Positions 8,784-16,798 of a stretch of DNA of 54,865 nt are shown in pieces. Source of the stretch: CAYGFH01 sp964430295 (GTDB lineage: Bacteria > Patescibacteriota > Microgenomatia > UBA10105 > UBA927); NCBI GenBank assembly GCA_964430295.1, contig CAYSEV010000006.1, forward strand, positions 1 through 54,865. Reading direction: 5' to 3'. Position 1 is the first letter of the stretch. Each line of letters begins with the position of its first letter. A program made the position numbers and the translations under genes. Below the pieces are notes generated by a model, which saw only the letters and a list, made by a program, of their open reading frames with translations, was not told the DNA's origin and did no database searches.

Positions 8784-10268
8784 ATGCCTGCCGATTTCTT
8801 TGAAAGCATCAGTAATACTGGAACTCCTCCTGTGTATCGCTTTTTTAACGGTAAAGAGTGGGTAGAAAGCAAAAGTGGAAAACGAACTTCAATTATCTCT
8901 CCTATAGATGGGTCCGTTGTCGGCGATATCCAAGTTGTGACTCATGAAGAAATAGATGAGGCACTTCAGAGAAATGTAGACGCACAGAAAAAATGGGAAG
9001 CAACCCCTTTGAATGAACGTGTAAAAATAGTCCATCTTGCGGCAGACTGGGTGATACATTATCTGGATTATTTAGCAGCGCTTCTTGCACGGGAAGTTGG
9101 AAAGACTATGAGTGAGGCAAAAAGTGAAATCAAACGAACAGCTGAACTGACAGATTATTTTGCCGATGAAGTTCAGTCAATTCGTGGTGAGACACTTGAT
9201 AGTGACAATTTCCCAGGGTATGACAAGGGAAGAATCGCTGTTATAAGTAGAGTTGCTCATGGTGTTGTGCTCGCTATTGCTCCGTTTAATTACCCTGTTA
9301 ATCTGGCAGGAAGTAAAATAGCACCAGCCCTTTTGATGGGGAACAGTGTTGTGTTTAAACCACCGACACAGGGAAGTATTAGTGGCTTGCATCTGACACG
9401 AATTTTTGAAAAAGCCGGTGTACCAGAAGGTGTTATTACCTGTCTTACCGGCGGCGGACATGAGATAGGCGATTATCTGGTCTCACATAAAAAAACCACC
9501 ATGGTGGCGTTTACCGGTAGCTCCGATGTGGGTATGGAAATCGCAGGAAAAGCGCCAATGAAACCGTTGTTGTTTGAATGTGGTGGAAATAATGCAACTA
9601 TCGTGTTCCCTGATGCAGATATGAATTTGACAGCAAAGGAAATAATTAAAGGGGGATATGCTTACGCAGGACAACGATGTACGGGAATTAAGTATGTAAT
9701 GGGAACTCAAAATGTTCTTGATCAATTATTACCTGTTGTATTAGAACAGATGAAAGAACTTGTGCATATGGGTGATCCTCGTGAAGCGACGACAAAATTG
9801 GTAGGTCCTGTCGTAACCGTAAAGGTTGCAGAAGATATTGAAAAGGTAATTCAGGAGGCAGTATCTCAAGGTGCGCAAATAGCCACCGGCGGACATAGAA
9901 AGGATGCGTTCATCGAACCAACAATTTTGACCAACGTAAAACCATCTATGAAGATTGTATCCACCGAGGTTTTTGGTCCTGTTATTTCGTTCATTGCTGT
10001 TTCTGATATGAATGAGGCAGCGGATATAGTTAATGGCCAGCGGTTTGGATTACAGTCTTGTGTGTTTACAAAAGATGAAGGAACTGGGTTGAAATATGCT
10101 GAACTCTTAAATACAGGCACTGTGCAGATAAATGGTTCACCACAGAGAGGTCCTGATCATTTCCCATTCCTGGGTGTAAAACAGTCAGGAATTGGCGTCC
10201 AGGGAGTACGATATTCTTTGGAAGCTATGTCCCGCATAAAGCCCGTGGTTATCAATAAGCCTCAGTAA
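8784..10268 (+). CDS. gapN: NADP-dependent non-phosphorylating glyceraldehyde-3-phosphate dehydrogenase-like aldehyde dehydrogenase
   Basis: An aldehyde dehydrogenase of 494 aa with the catalytic Cys near residue 299 (AYAGQRCTGIKYV), general base Glu near 265 (FECGGNN) and oxyanion Asn near 169 (PFNYPVN). The C-terminal block QRGPDHFPFLGVKQSGIGVQ is characteristic of GapN among ALDH families, which supports oxidation of glyceraldehyde 3-phosphate directly to 3-phosphoglycerate with NADPH production and no ATP. It is cytoplasmic. Its last 7 bp overlap the end of the convergent PNP gene. It could provide NADPH in an organism with a reduced pentose pathway. Another aldehyde substrate cannot be excluded. 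Confidence 0.88.
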   Translation: MPADFFESISNTGTPPVYRFFNGKEWVESKSGKRTSIISPIDGSVVGDIQVVTHEEIDEALQRNVDAQKKWEATPLNERVKIVHLAADWVIHYLDYLAALLAREVGKTMSEAKSEIKRTAELTDYFADEVQSIRGETLDSDNFPGYDKGRIAVISRVAHGVVLAIAPFNYPVNLAGSKIAPALLMGNSVVFKPPTQGSISGLHLTRIFEKAGVPEGVITCLTGGGHEIGDYLVSHKKTTMVAFTGSSDVGMEIAGKAPMKPLLFECGGNNATIVFPDADMNLTAKEIIKGGYAYAGQRCTGIKYVMGTQNVLDQLLPVVLEQMKELVHMGDPREATTKLVGPVVTVKVAEDIEKVIQEAVSQGAQIATGGHRKDAFIEPTILTNVKPSMKIVSTEVFGPVISFIAVSDMNEAADIVNGQRFGLQSCVFTKDEGTGLKYAELLNTGTVQINGSPQRGPDHFPFLGVKQSGIGVQGVRYSLEAMSRIKPVVINKPQ

Positions 10269-11140
10269 GAGCCAGATTCTTCGAGTGATCTAAAAAAACC
10301 TCGAAACGTATTGTATAGCATTTCTTCCGTTTGTTTTCCGGACAAGATACTCATTACTTCCTCATGATTTGTGGCGTTTGTTCCGTCCTTGGCTATCATA
10401 TTTGTTATCATTGAAACACCGACTGTCTCCATGCCCCTGTTTGTTGCAGCGATAATTTCAGGAACTGTGGACATGCCTACCGCATCTGCTCCCATAGAGC
10501 GAAGCATCAGACATTCAGCTTGTGTTTCGTATGTACGTCCGGTGAGTGCGACATACACTCCCTCATGAATAGAAGGAGCTATCGACCTGAAAAGTGATCT
10601 TAATTTTGGGGAATATTCCGTATGTTGCGGTTGAAAAAATGCAGTATCTCCGAAATTGTGATATACGCCTAGAAGAGGATTTGGCTGAAATAATCCGATG
10701 TGGGATTTGATGACCATAAGATCTCCAATTGTGTAGCGAGTGTTTAATCCGCCTGCGGCATTTGTGGCTATGTATAATTTGCATCCGAGTGATGCTGCAA
10801 CATGAACGGGAAACGTAACAATATCCATGGCATGTGGCTCACGTGCCACTTCATAATAGTGTTTTCGTCCTTTAAGACCAATCATCGGAATGCCTTCGAG
10901 ATATCCTGCAATAAGCGTTCCTTCATGTCCTGGTACCGTTAAACTTGGGAAGTGTGGAATATCTTTATATGAAATAACGGCTATTGGCTTGATGAGCTCA
11001 GAAAGTTTGTTTAATCCAGACCCGAGGGTAAGCGCAACGGTTGGCACAAACGTTTTATCTCCAATAATACCCGTTATAAAAGAAGAAGCTTCTTCAACTT
11101 GCTGAACATATGCGTCATTTAGGAGCGTATTTTTTTTCAT
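10262..11140 (-). CDS. Purine-nucleoside phosphorylase (PNP-I, trimeric type)
   Basis: It cleaves inosine or guanosine with phosphate to base and ribose 1-phosphate. Family landmarks are the phosphate-binding LTLGSGLN (about 38-44), PGHEG (70-74), GRKHYYE (91-97), TNAAGGLN, and the base-binding VGMSTVPE and TNMIAKDG-TNATNHEEV with the Asn that favours 6-oxopurines. Length 292 aa. The start at ATG 11140 is 8 nt past the guaA stop; an alternative GTG at 11158 would overlap guaA. It forms an operon with guaA, and the pair links nucleoside breakdown to GMP synthesis. Confidence 0.93.
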   Translation of the reverse strand: MKKNTLLNDAYVQQVEEASSFITGIIGDKTFVPTVALTLGSGLNKLSELIKPIAVISYKDIPHFPSLTVPGHEGTLIAGYLEGIPMIGLKGRKHYYEVAREPHAMDIVTFPVHVAASLGCKLYIATNAAGGLNTRYTIGDLMVIKSHIGLFQPNPLLGVYHNFGDTAFFQPQHTEYSPKLRSLFRSIAPSIHEGVYVALTGRTYETQAECLMLRSMGADAVGMSTVPEIIAATNRGMETVGVSMITNMIAKDGTNATNHEEVMSILSGKQTEEMLYNTFRGFFRSLEESGSY

Positions 11141-11148
11141 ATACACGG

Positions 11149-12669
11149 TTATTCCCACTCCATGGTTGCGGGCGGTTTTGTCGTTATGTCGTATACAACC
11201 CGTGACACATTTGGTACTTCATTAACAATTCTTGAAGAAATTTTTTCTAGTACCTCATATGGAATATGTGCCCAACGACTCGTCATAATATCATGAGATT
11301 CATATGCACGGATTGCCACCACTTCCGCAAACACACGACCATCGCCTTTGACAGCTGTTGAAAACGCTCCAGACATAATAGCAAAACACTGAAATACACT
11401 GTTATATATATTTGCATGTTTCATTTCTTCAACAACAATGTTATCTGCTATTTTTACCTGTTCGAGTCGTTTTTCCGTTACTTCTCCTCTAATTCTAACC
11501 GCATAGCCAGGCCCGGGGAACGGTTGTTGCATAACAATATCTTCCGGAAGTCCTGAAAGCCTTCCAAGTTCACGTACTTCGTCTTTGTATAGTTCTCGCA
11601 GTGGTTCAAGTAATTTAAATGTTAGGTCTGCAGGTAGCCCACCGACATTATGATGAGATTTAATTTTTGAAGCATGCTTACTTCCTTTTGATTCAATAAC
11701 GTCGGAATATATAGTCCCTTGGGCGAGGAATGTTGCATCTGTGTGCTTATTTGCTTCTTCATTAAAAATATCTATATAGAGTTTTCCAATTGTTTTTCTT
11801 TTTTCCTCAGGATCTGTAACACCAGAGAGTGCGTTCAAAAATCTTTTCTTTGCGTCTACTATGATAAGATTGGCCTGAATAAGTTTTGTAAAAATATATG
11901 TTACCCGCGTATCTGTTTCTGGTCTCATAAGTCCACTGTCTACATAGACAGGTATGAGTTTTTTGCCAATAGCCTTTCCTATTAAAAATGCAGCAACAGT
12001 TGAGTCAACACCTCCCGAGACTGCAGCTATAACTGAGTGATCTCCGACTGTTTCTTTAATTTGATCTATATGTTTTTGTGGATTAAGAACGAGGGGATTA
12101 AGGGATTCTTTACATGCCAGAATTGCAAAATTTTTCAGTAATTCCATCCCGTGCTTTGAATGATACGCCTCAGGATGAAATTGAATTCCATAGAGTTTTT
12201 TTTGAGTGTGCATAACGGCTGCGTATTCGACCTGATGTGTGTGACCTATAAGGGTAAACCCAGGTGGCAGTTTCGTAACGGTGTCTCCATGTGACATGAT
12301 GACGGAAAATTGTTTTTCTGGCAGCGCAAATATATCTGGTTGTGAATCGAATATGATATCTTCTGGTCCAAATTCTTTTTTAGAATGTTTTACTTCACCC
12401 CCAAGTAAATGCGCGATCAACTGCCATCCATAGCATATACCAAGTATGGGCAATCCGTATTCAAACACTCTTTTATCTATAGAGAGCGTAGCGTTATCAT
12501 AACTGATGTCATTAGGTCCACCTGAAAAAATAATGCCAGTCGGGTGTGATGATTCAATATGTGCAATTGCGTCTTCAGGATTTGAATACGATACTTCAAC
12601 ACCTAGCTGTCTTAATCGTCTTCCGATGAGATGTGCAGTTTGTGATCCAAAATCTACGACTATTATCAT
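11149..12669 (-). CDS. guaA: GMP synthase, glutamine-hydrolysing
   Basis: It converts XMP to GMP. The N-terminal class I glutamine amidotransferase has the triad Cys79 (GICYG), His165 and Glu167 (FHPEAYH). The C-terminal ATP pyrophosphatase has the PP-loop SGGVDS at 218-223, and the dimerisation domain ends in the family-typical KPPATMEWE. Length is 506 aa, complete. No Shine-Dalgarno precedes the ATG. Instead about 150 nt of leader containing several competing hairpins separates it from the upstream phosphoribosyltransferase gene, suggesting regulation by attenuation or by a ligand. Confidence 0.97.
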   Translation of the reverse strand: MIIVVDFGSQTAHLIGRRLRQLGVEVSYSNPEDAIAHIESSHPTGIIFSGGPNDISYDNATLSIDKRVFEYGLPILGICYGWQLIAHLLGGEVKHSKKEFGPEDIIFDSQPDIFALPEKQFSVIMSHGDTVTKLPPGFTLIGHTHQVEYAAVMHTQKKLYGIQFHPEAYHSKHGMELLKNFAILACKESLNPLVLNPQKHIDQIKETVGDHSVIAAVSGGVDSTVAAFLIGKAIGKKLIPVYVDSGLMRPETDTRVTYIFTKLIQANLIIVDAKKRFLNALSGVTDPEEKRKTIGKLYIDIFNEEANKHTDATFLAQGTIYSDVIESKGSKHASKIKSHHNVGGLPADLTFKLLEPLRELYKDEVRELGRLSGLPEDIVMQQPFPGPGYAVRIRGEVTEKRLEQVKIADNIVVEEMKHANIYNSVFQCFAIMSGAFSTAVKGDGRVFAEVVAIRAYESHDIMTSRWAHIPYEVLEKISSRIVNEVPNVSRVVYDITTKPPATMEWE

Positions 12670-12821
12670 ACAAAGTAGTGAAATTTCGACCTTTGCTCAT
12701 TTATGTTTTTCGAAATTTCTTTCCTTTCCTAATCAAATACGCTTATGTTAAACAAAACGTTATGTTTCAACACGAGCAAAGCTAAAAACGTGTCGAAATC
12801 CTACACTTAGCATATGTTTGT
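12670..12821 (-). promoter_or_regulatory. Structured leader of guaA-PNP with competing hairpins
   Basis: The minus-strand leader contains three inverted repeats. Hairpin A: GCTAA/TTAGC plus GTGT/ACAC (12803-12811 with 12781-12793). Hairpin B: a perfect 10-bp repeat GAAATTTCGA/TCGAAATTTC (12710-12719 with 12680-12689) just before the start codon. Long-range helix C: CTTTGCTC/GAGCAAAG (12774-12781 with 12691-12698), continued by ATTTCGA/TCGAAAT and GTAG/CTAC. B and C use the same right arm, so they exclude each other. I do not recognise a known purine riboswitch core. Confidence 0.5.
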
Positions 12822-12827
12822 TTTATA
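12822..12827 (-). promoter_or_regulatory. -10 box for guaA leader transcript
   Basis: Minus strand TTG-TATAAA, which contains the TAA stop of the upstream phosphoribosyltransferase. A start about 7 nt later (near 12815) would give a 5' UTR of about 145 nt. Confidence 0.3.
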
Positions 12828-13461
12828 CAACTTCTTCCGGTTTTGCAAGCACAACTTTGTCATGCTGACTTATTTCCAGAACACGGACACAGGAAAATGT
12901 TTTCACGCCGAGTGATGCAATGTGTTCGAGACCTCCCTGAAAAACCTTATCAAACAGAACCGCGAACCCGACAACAGTGACACCTCTCTGCTGAAGTCCC
13001 GCAACCAATTGGTAGCCGGTCTCACCTGTTGCGCACACATCGTCCAATAATAGTACGCGGTCTCCCTTTTTTACGAACGAAAGATTAATTCCCGAAAACA
13101 CGGTCATAGATTCGTTACTGGTGGTAAATGATCTAATTTCCTCACGGTAGACATCTTTCCAATTTGATGGAATATTTTGATCCTTCCGTGATGCATGCAG
13201 ATGCGTGGGGGAATCAATTCTGAGAGCAACAGCGGTGGCGAGATAATTTCCTGAATGGGGAATTCCGTGAATCGTGTCTATTTTTTCACCCCGGAACACT
13301 TCACAGATTGCCCTGGCTGCTGATTGAAGCACAGTTGGCTTCATGCGCAGGTTAAATGAGGAAACAGAGACATATCCACGTTCGGGATTAATAACTTTTG
13401 CACAACGCAAAAATTCTTCTTGGAGAAAGGCAAGCTCAGAAGTGAGAATATTCGCTGCCAT
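12823..13461 (-). CDS. Type I phosphoribosyltransferase (adenine/xanthine/orotate-like)
   Basis: A 212-aa PRTase with the PRPP-binding loop VLLLDDVCATGETG at 136-149 and a GIPHSGNYLA pyrophosphate-loop segment near 66-75. The architecture resembles adenine or xanthine phosphoribosyltransferases and orotate phosphoribosyltransferase. The surrounding guaA, PNP and second PRTase favour purine salvage, but the acceptor base cannot be read from the sequence. An extended -10 box (TGG-TACAAT, 13467-13472) lies 5 nt before the ATG, so the transcript is probably leaderless. Confidence 0.82.
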   Translation of the reverse strand: MAANILTSELAFLQEEFLRCAKVINPERGYVSVSSFNLRMKPTVLQSAARAICEVFRGEKIDTIHGIPHSGNYLATAVALRIDSPTHLHASRKDQNIPSNWKDVYREEIRSFTTSNESMTVFSGINLSFVKKGDRVLLLDDVCATGETGYQLVAGLQQRGVTVVGFAVLFDKVFQGGLEHIASLGVKTFSCVRVLEISQHDKVVLAKPEEVV

Positions 13462-13466
13462 ACACT

Positions 13467-13472
13467 ATTGTA
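13467..13472 (-). promoter_or_regulatory. Extended -10 box of the PRTase gene, leaderless spacing
   Basis: Minus strand TGG-TACAAT, then 5 nt and ATG 13461. No Shine-Dalgarno sequence is visible. Confidence 0.4.
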
Positions 13473-13502
13473 CCATGTTATTTACCTGTGTGAGTTAGAG
13501 CT

Positions 13503-13751
13503 TCACGCAGAGGGTGGCACTTCATCCGGAGGCGCCTCTTCCTCAGTGCTAGAAGCAGGGATATCAGCTCCTACATACACAGTAACGTTTTTAAACAAAT
13601 CCCCTGTGCTTGTAGTAGGTGTACCAAATATCGGTTTCTCATAATGAGGCGGGGGTTTAGGTTCACCGCGACCCTGTCCTGTCCAGAATGCCATACCCCT
13701 GTTAGTATTTTTTGAACTGTCTTCGTTTGAATTCATATATATAGTAGGCAT
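13503..13751 (-). CDS. Small proline-rich hypothetical protein
   Basis: I do not recognise this 82-aa protein. It is hydrophilic, rich in Pro, Thr, Gly and Glu, and has an acidic Pro-rich tail (EEEAPPDEVPP). There is no membrane segment or signal peptide. ATGs at 13751 and 13736 are both possible. It starts 7 bp after the stop of the next small gene and shares its strand, so the two are probably one transcript. No alternative long frame competes here, which supports coding, but the case rests on position and composition only. Confidence 0.45.
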   Translation of the reverse strand: MPTIYMNSNEDSSKNTNRGMAFWTGQGRGEPKPPPHYEKPIFGTPTTSTGDLFKNVTVYVGADIPASSTEEEAPPDEVPPSA

Positions 13752-13758
13752 TATGGTA

Positions 13759-14004
13759 TTAAGAGTCGATTACCAAAATTTTTTCTCCACGAGTACCTCG
13801 TTCGTAGTGAAACTTCGGTGCGTCAAAAATAGAAAACACAGTTGCGCATGCCGGAATATCTGTGGATAAGGGAGGAACAGTATCGAATTCCAGTCCGGTA
13901 CCAGTCTCCGGACTTATCGGACTTTCAATATCTCTAAGGTGTTCTGGAACAAGTGAACTACTTCCTCCACCTGCAGCCGTTGGATGATAACGAATATACT
14001 CCAT
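13759..14004 (-). CDS. Small hypothetical protein
   Basis: An unrecognised protein of about 81 residues from ATG 14004; an in-frame TTG at 14025 would add seven residues. It is hydrophilic, has a Gly/Ser run (AAGGGSSS) near the N-terminus, one Cys and no membrane helix. It lies just downstream of a minus-strand terminator, so it would need its own promoter or read-through. It is followed at 7 bp by a second small Pro-rich gene. Confidence 0.42.
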   Translation of the reverse strand: MEYIRYHPTAAGGGSSSLVPEHLRDIESPISPETGTGLEFDTVPPLSTDIPACATVFSIFDAPKFHYERGTRGEKILVIDS

Positions 14005-14034
14005 TTTTGTATGAGCGCCATACAAAAAATGAAC

Positions 14035-14062
14035 AAAAAAATAGGGCGCTAACTAAGCCCTA
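14035..14062 (-). terminator. Rho-independent terminator after the second PRTase gene
   Basis: On the minus strand TAGGGC-(9 nt)-GCCCTA is followed by seven T (plus-strand A run 14035-14041). It lies 43 bp past the stop of the 14106-14684 gene. Confidence 0.75.
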
Positions 14063-14105
14063 CTAAATTCTTTATACTCCACAATAGGGAAATACGTCAA
14101 GAAGG

Positions 14106-14684
14106 TTATTTATCGTAGAATTTTTTCACAAATGCGATCTGTTCCTGTGTAAAATGCAGATTCATGAGGAAGACCATTATTTCTTTATCTGATTTGCCTT
14201 CTGATTTCATGTTTTTATATATGTTTATAACCATTTCGGTTGGCTCATAGGGAAAACAAATCCATGCGGATGTGGTTTGTGCAAAAAAATCCGGCTTATA
14301 TACAGAATGTGGTTTGTAATACAGTGTCAGCGTATGAACCTTTTTTGGTGTAAACATTTTCAGATATTCGATTGCACGGACCATCGTAGTTCCGCGATCA
14401 GCGACGTCATCTACAAGAAGTACTGTCTTTCCATCTAACGGAATTGTCAAAGGTTTCGTAATTCTTACTTCACCTGATTTTTGAATATCTGTATAGCTTT
14501 GAATGGTGAATGTAGAAATAGGAACGCGTAACAGATCCGTCAATAAATGCCCGAGGGTGAGTCCTCCCCTGGATATTGCAACGATTTCATCTATCTGAAT
14601 GTGCTGTTCAAGTATATTTGCAGCAAGACTGCGTGTAAGAGAATGATACTCATCCCAAGTCGGTAAGAGATACTCAATTGCCAT
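14106..14684 (-). CDS. Purine phosphoribosyltransferase, Gpt/HPRT-like
   Basis: A 192-aa type I PRTase with the PRPP loop TVLLVDDVADRGTT at 87-100, the pyrophosphate loop VAISRGGLTLG at 35-45 and a WICFPYE base-binding-like segment near 146-152. These features resemble xanthine-guanine or hypoxanthine phosphoribosyltransferases, which make XMP, IMP or GMP from the free base and PRPP. XMP would feed the nearby guaA. The C-terminal about 40 residues form a Lys-rich helical tail. Consensus promoter elements lie so close that the mRNA should be leaderless. Confidence 0.85.
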   Translation of the reverse strand: MAIEYLLPTWDEYHSLTRSLAANILEQHIQIDEIVAISRGGLTLGHLLTDLLRVPISTFTIQSYTDIQKSGEVRITKPLTIPLDGKTVLLVDDVADRGTTMVRAIEYLKMFTPKKVHTLTLYYKPHSVYKPDFFAQTTSAWICFPYEPTEMVINIYKNMKSEGKSDKEIMVFLMNLHFTQEQIAFVKKFYDK

Positions 14685-14690
14685 ACTGTA

Positions 14691-14719
14691 TTATTAATAC
14701 TCGTCTGATATTGTGTCAA
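14691..14719 (-). promoter_or_regulatory. Consensus promoter of the Gpt/HPRT-like gene, leaderless
   Basis: Minus strand TTGACA (14714-14719), exactly 17 bp, TAATAA (14691-14696), then 6 nt to ATG 14684. The -35 is a perfect consensus. Confidence 0.6.
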
Positions 14720-14734
14720 TGAGTCAAGTTTTGC

Positions 14735-14763
14735 TTGTATATTGTGTTTTTCATCAATATAAT
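14735..14763 (+). promoter_or_regulatory. Promoter of the kinase-like gene, leaderless
   Basis: TTGTAT (14735-14740), 17 bp, TATAAT (14758-14763), then 6 nt to ATG 14770. It is divergent from the promoter at 14691-14719. Confidence 0.55.
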
Positions 14764-14769
14764 ACGAGC

Positions 14770-15357
14770 ATGGATACACCAATTTCTACGCCTCCAACTA
14801 AATATAGCAGCATTGCAATATCAGGTCCTCCGGGAGCAGGGCGTTCTACACTTCTTCGAAATTTACGTCCAATAGTAACCGCATGGGGATGGAACACCTT
14901 TTCAGGTGGAGAATGGGCACGAACATTTGCTATTTTGAGTGGTAAGCATAATGAAAAAGATGTTACGCATCATATGGCAACAGACTATAGTGATGAAATA
15001 GATCATGAAATTGATGCGAAAATGCGAGAAAAATTATCTGATCCAACAGCCCACTATGCAATAGAATCATGGATTGCAGGTTGGAATATGCGTGGGTTAT
15101 CTCATGTGCTGAAAGTATTGCTCCAATGCGATGACTCACTTCGAATTGATCGACTGGTAAATCGCGATAATCTGTCTGTCGATGAAGCGAAAGCGCATAT
15201 TCACGCCAGACAAAACGCAAATTTTACGAAATGGGAACGGATGTATAACGTTACAGATTATTGGGATCCGAAATATTATGATTTGATTATTAACACGTAC
15301 TCGACTGGTCCAAAAGAAACATGTGATCTTGTTATCAACGCACTATACGGAAGATAA
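14770..15357 (+). CDS. Cytidylate-kinase-like P-loop protein with Arg in Walker A
   Basis: A 195-aa P-loop nucleotide kinase-like protein. The Walker A motif at 19-26 reads GPPGAGRS, with Arg where Lys is usual. Around it are AISG before the loop and a LID-like NRDNLSVDEAKAHIHARQ segment near 137-154. The overall pattern resembles the cytidylate kinase-like family (AAA_17/AAA_33 type), including archaeal CMP kinases in which that Lys also varies. The start at 14770 is set by the promoter; longer in-frame starts at 14713 lie upstream of the -10. It converges on the FTR1 gene with 3 bp between stops. Substrate is uncertain. Confidence 0.7.
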   Translation: MDTPISTPPTKYSSIAISGPPGAGRSTLLRNLRPIVTAWGWNTFSGGEWARTFAILSGKHNEKDVTHHMATDYSDEIDHEIDAKMREKLSDPTAHYAIESWIAGWNMRGLSHVLKVLLQCDDSLRIDRLVNRDNLSVDEAKAHIHARQNANFTKWERMYNVTDYWDPKYYDLIINTYSTGPKETCDLVINALYGR

Positions 15358-15360
15358 CCT

Positions 15361-16185
15361 TTATAATTCGGAGTTAGGTTTAGTGTTATTTCTTAAAAAT
15401 ACCCACCAGGTCATAAAGCCTGTATATAGGATATAACATGTAATTTGCAGTATATCCATTGTTCGTGTAATACCAAAAACTCCTTTTAAGATATCTGAAA
15501 AGAATGATGAATGTTGCGGGATAAGTGAGAGTGTTATATTGGCAAATTCAGGAATAAATCCAATTTCGGATAGTTCATGTATTCCACGTACGAGCATACC
15601 AGCTCCAAATGTAATCAGTAAGATGCTCGTGATGCGGAAGGCATGGAATACCGGCATGCGAATTGTCGTTTTAAACAGTCCATATGATAATAATAACGCG
15701 CTGAATAAGCCCACACTGATACCACTAAAAATTTGTGATGGAGATGATGAAAAATACATCGTTGATAAAAATAAGATAATCTCAAAGCCTTCACGAAACA
15801 CGGCAGTAAAGACAAGAATGAATAGTCCTTTTTGTTCCTGGTTTTCAATTGTTTGTTTAAGCGAGGAAAGGTACTGTGTTTTTTGCTTCCCAAAGTGTGT
15901 ATGCAGGAAAAATACAGCCCATGTGATGAAAATTGCAGAGACCATTAATAACACACCTTCGACAGATGCTTCAATATGACCAGTATAAATAGTTGCGATA
16001 TTAAACCCAATGACACTTGAAGCAAAAAGGATTAGTATACTTATGATACCTGCAGCGACAGTTGCAAACCAAACCGTTCTAATTTCGGCTTTTTGACCTA
16101 TTTTTGTTAGAATCCCTAAAATTGTTGCTACAATAAGAGATGCTTCCAAAACTTCTCTGAATGTGATGAGGAGTGATGGGATCAT
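15361..16185 (-). CDS. FTR1-family iron permease
   Basis: A 274-aa integral membrane protein with seven predicted helices and the two REGxE-type iron-binding motifs of the FTR1/EfeU family: REVLE at 10-14 (Val in place of Gly) and REGFE at 131-135. It imports iron, normally with an oxidase or EfeO/EfeB partners, which are not present in this window. The gene shares a palindromic -10 region with the divergent HD gene; the minus-strand TATAGT lies 8 nt before the ATG. Confidence 0.9.
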   Translation of the reverse strand: MIPSLLITFREVLEASLIVATILGILTKIGQKAEIRTVWFATVAAGIISILILFASSVIGFNIATIYTGHIEASVEGVLLMVSAIFITWAVFFLHTHFGKQKTQYLSSLKQTIENQEQKGLFILVFTAVFREGFEIILFLSTMYFSSSPSQIFSGISVGLFSALLLSYGLFKTTIRMPVFHAFRITSILLITFGAGMLVRGIHELSEIGFIPEFANITLSLIPQHSSFFSDILKGVFGITRTMDILQITCYILYTGFMTWWVFLRNNTKPNSEL

Positions 16186-16193
16186 ACGAGTAC

Positions 16194-16203
16194 ACTATAT
16201 AGT
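16194..16203. promoter_or_regulatory. Palindromic bidirectional -10 element
   Basis: ACTATATAGT is its own reverse complement and so presents TATAGT on both strands. On the minus strand it is 8 nt from the FTR1 ATG (16185). On the plus strand it is 18 nt from the HD gene ATG (16222). The two genes may share one melted region. Confidence 0.5.
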
Positions 16204-16221
16204 ATTGCATCGTACAATTCA

Positions 16222-16773
16222 ATGAATATGAATCAAATTGATCAATCAATAACTACTTTATGGGATAGGTATCAATTGCCAGAAAAAAAACGTATTCATG
16301 TTCTGTATGTGGCGCGTGTATGTGAGTATATAGGAATAAAAGTAAATGAAGAGTCAAAAAAAAATTGTATAGACATTCAATTACTTAAAAGCGCAGCACT
16401 ATTACATGACATAGATATTGGTATACCGTTTTTACCAGGAGAAGTACACCCGGATGCTGCGGTTAGAATTTTGCGTGCTGAACATTTAGATACGGTAGCA
16501 GATATTGTAAAAAAGCATTCATTGTATGCCATATTGGATCGGACTATTATGCCAACCACGTGGGAAGAAAAAATATTATACCTTTCCGATAAGATGGTGA
16601 AGTATTCCGTAATAACTGTGGATAAACGATTCATGTTATGGAGAAATGATCATTTACCAAACGAAGCGCTTATGAAATTAGAACGATGTTATCCATTGGT
16701 AAAAAAATTAGAGAAAGAAATTTTTTCTTATATTCGTGTACATCCGGAAGATTTGTCTCATATTATCATATAA
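16222..16773 (+). CDS. HD-domain phosphohydrolase-like protein
   Basis: A 183-aa HD-superfamily protein. The metal ligands fit the pattern: His26 (RIHVLYV), His62-Asp63 (ALLHDID), a His near 99 (VKKHS) and Asp123 (LYLSDKM). This resembles the small uncharacterised HDIG-type hydrolases that act on nucleotides or cyclic nucleotides. No partner domain is present. The C-terminus forms a helix. The next gene begins 40 bp downstream with its own -10 box. Substrate is unknown. Confidence 0.8.
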   Translation: MNMNQIDQSITTLWDRYQLPEKKRIHVLYVARVCEYIGIKVNEESKKNCIDIQLLKSAALLHDIDIGIPFLPGEVHPDAAVRILRAEHLDTVADIVKKHSLYAILDRTIMPTTWEEKILYLSDKMVKYSVITVDKRFMLWRNDHLPNEALMKLERCYPLVKKLEKEIFSYIRVHPEDLSHIII

Positions 16774-16798
16774 GATAGTAACTTTTCTGAAAGTACGC

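Noticed and set aside
15539..15979. A 146-codon plus-strand frame inside the FTR1 gene
   Set aside because: It is antisense to a well-supported membrane protein, and its composition fits a mirror of hydrophobic codons.
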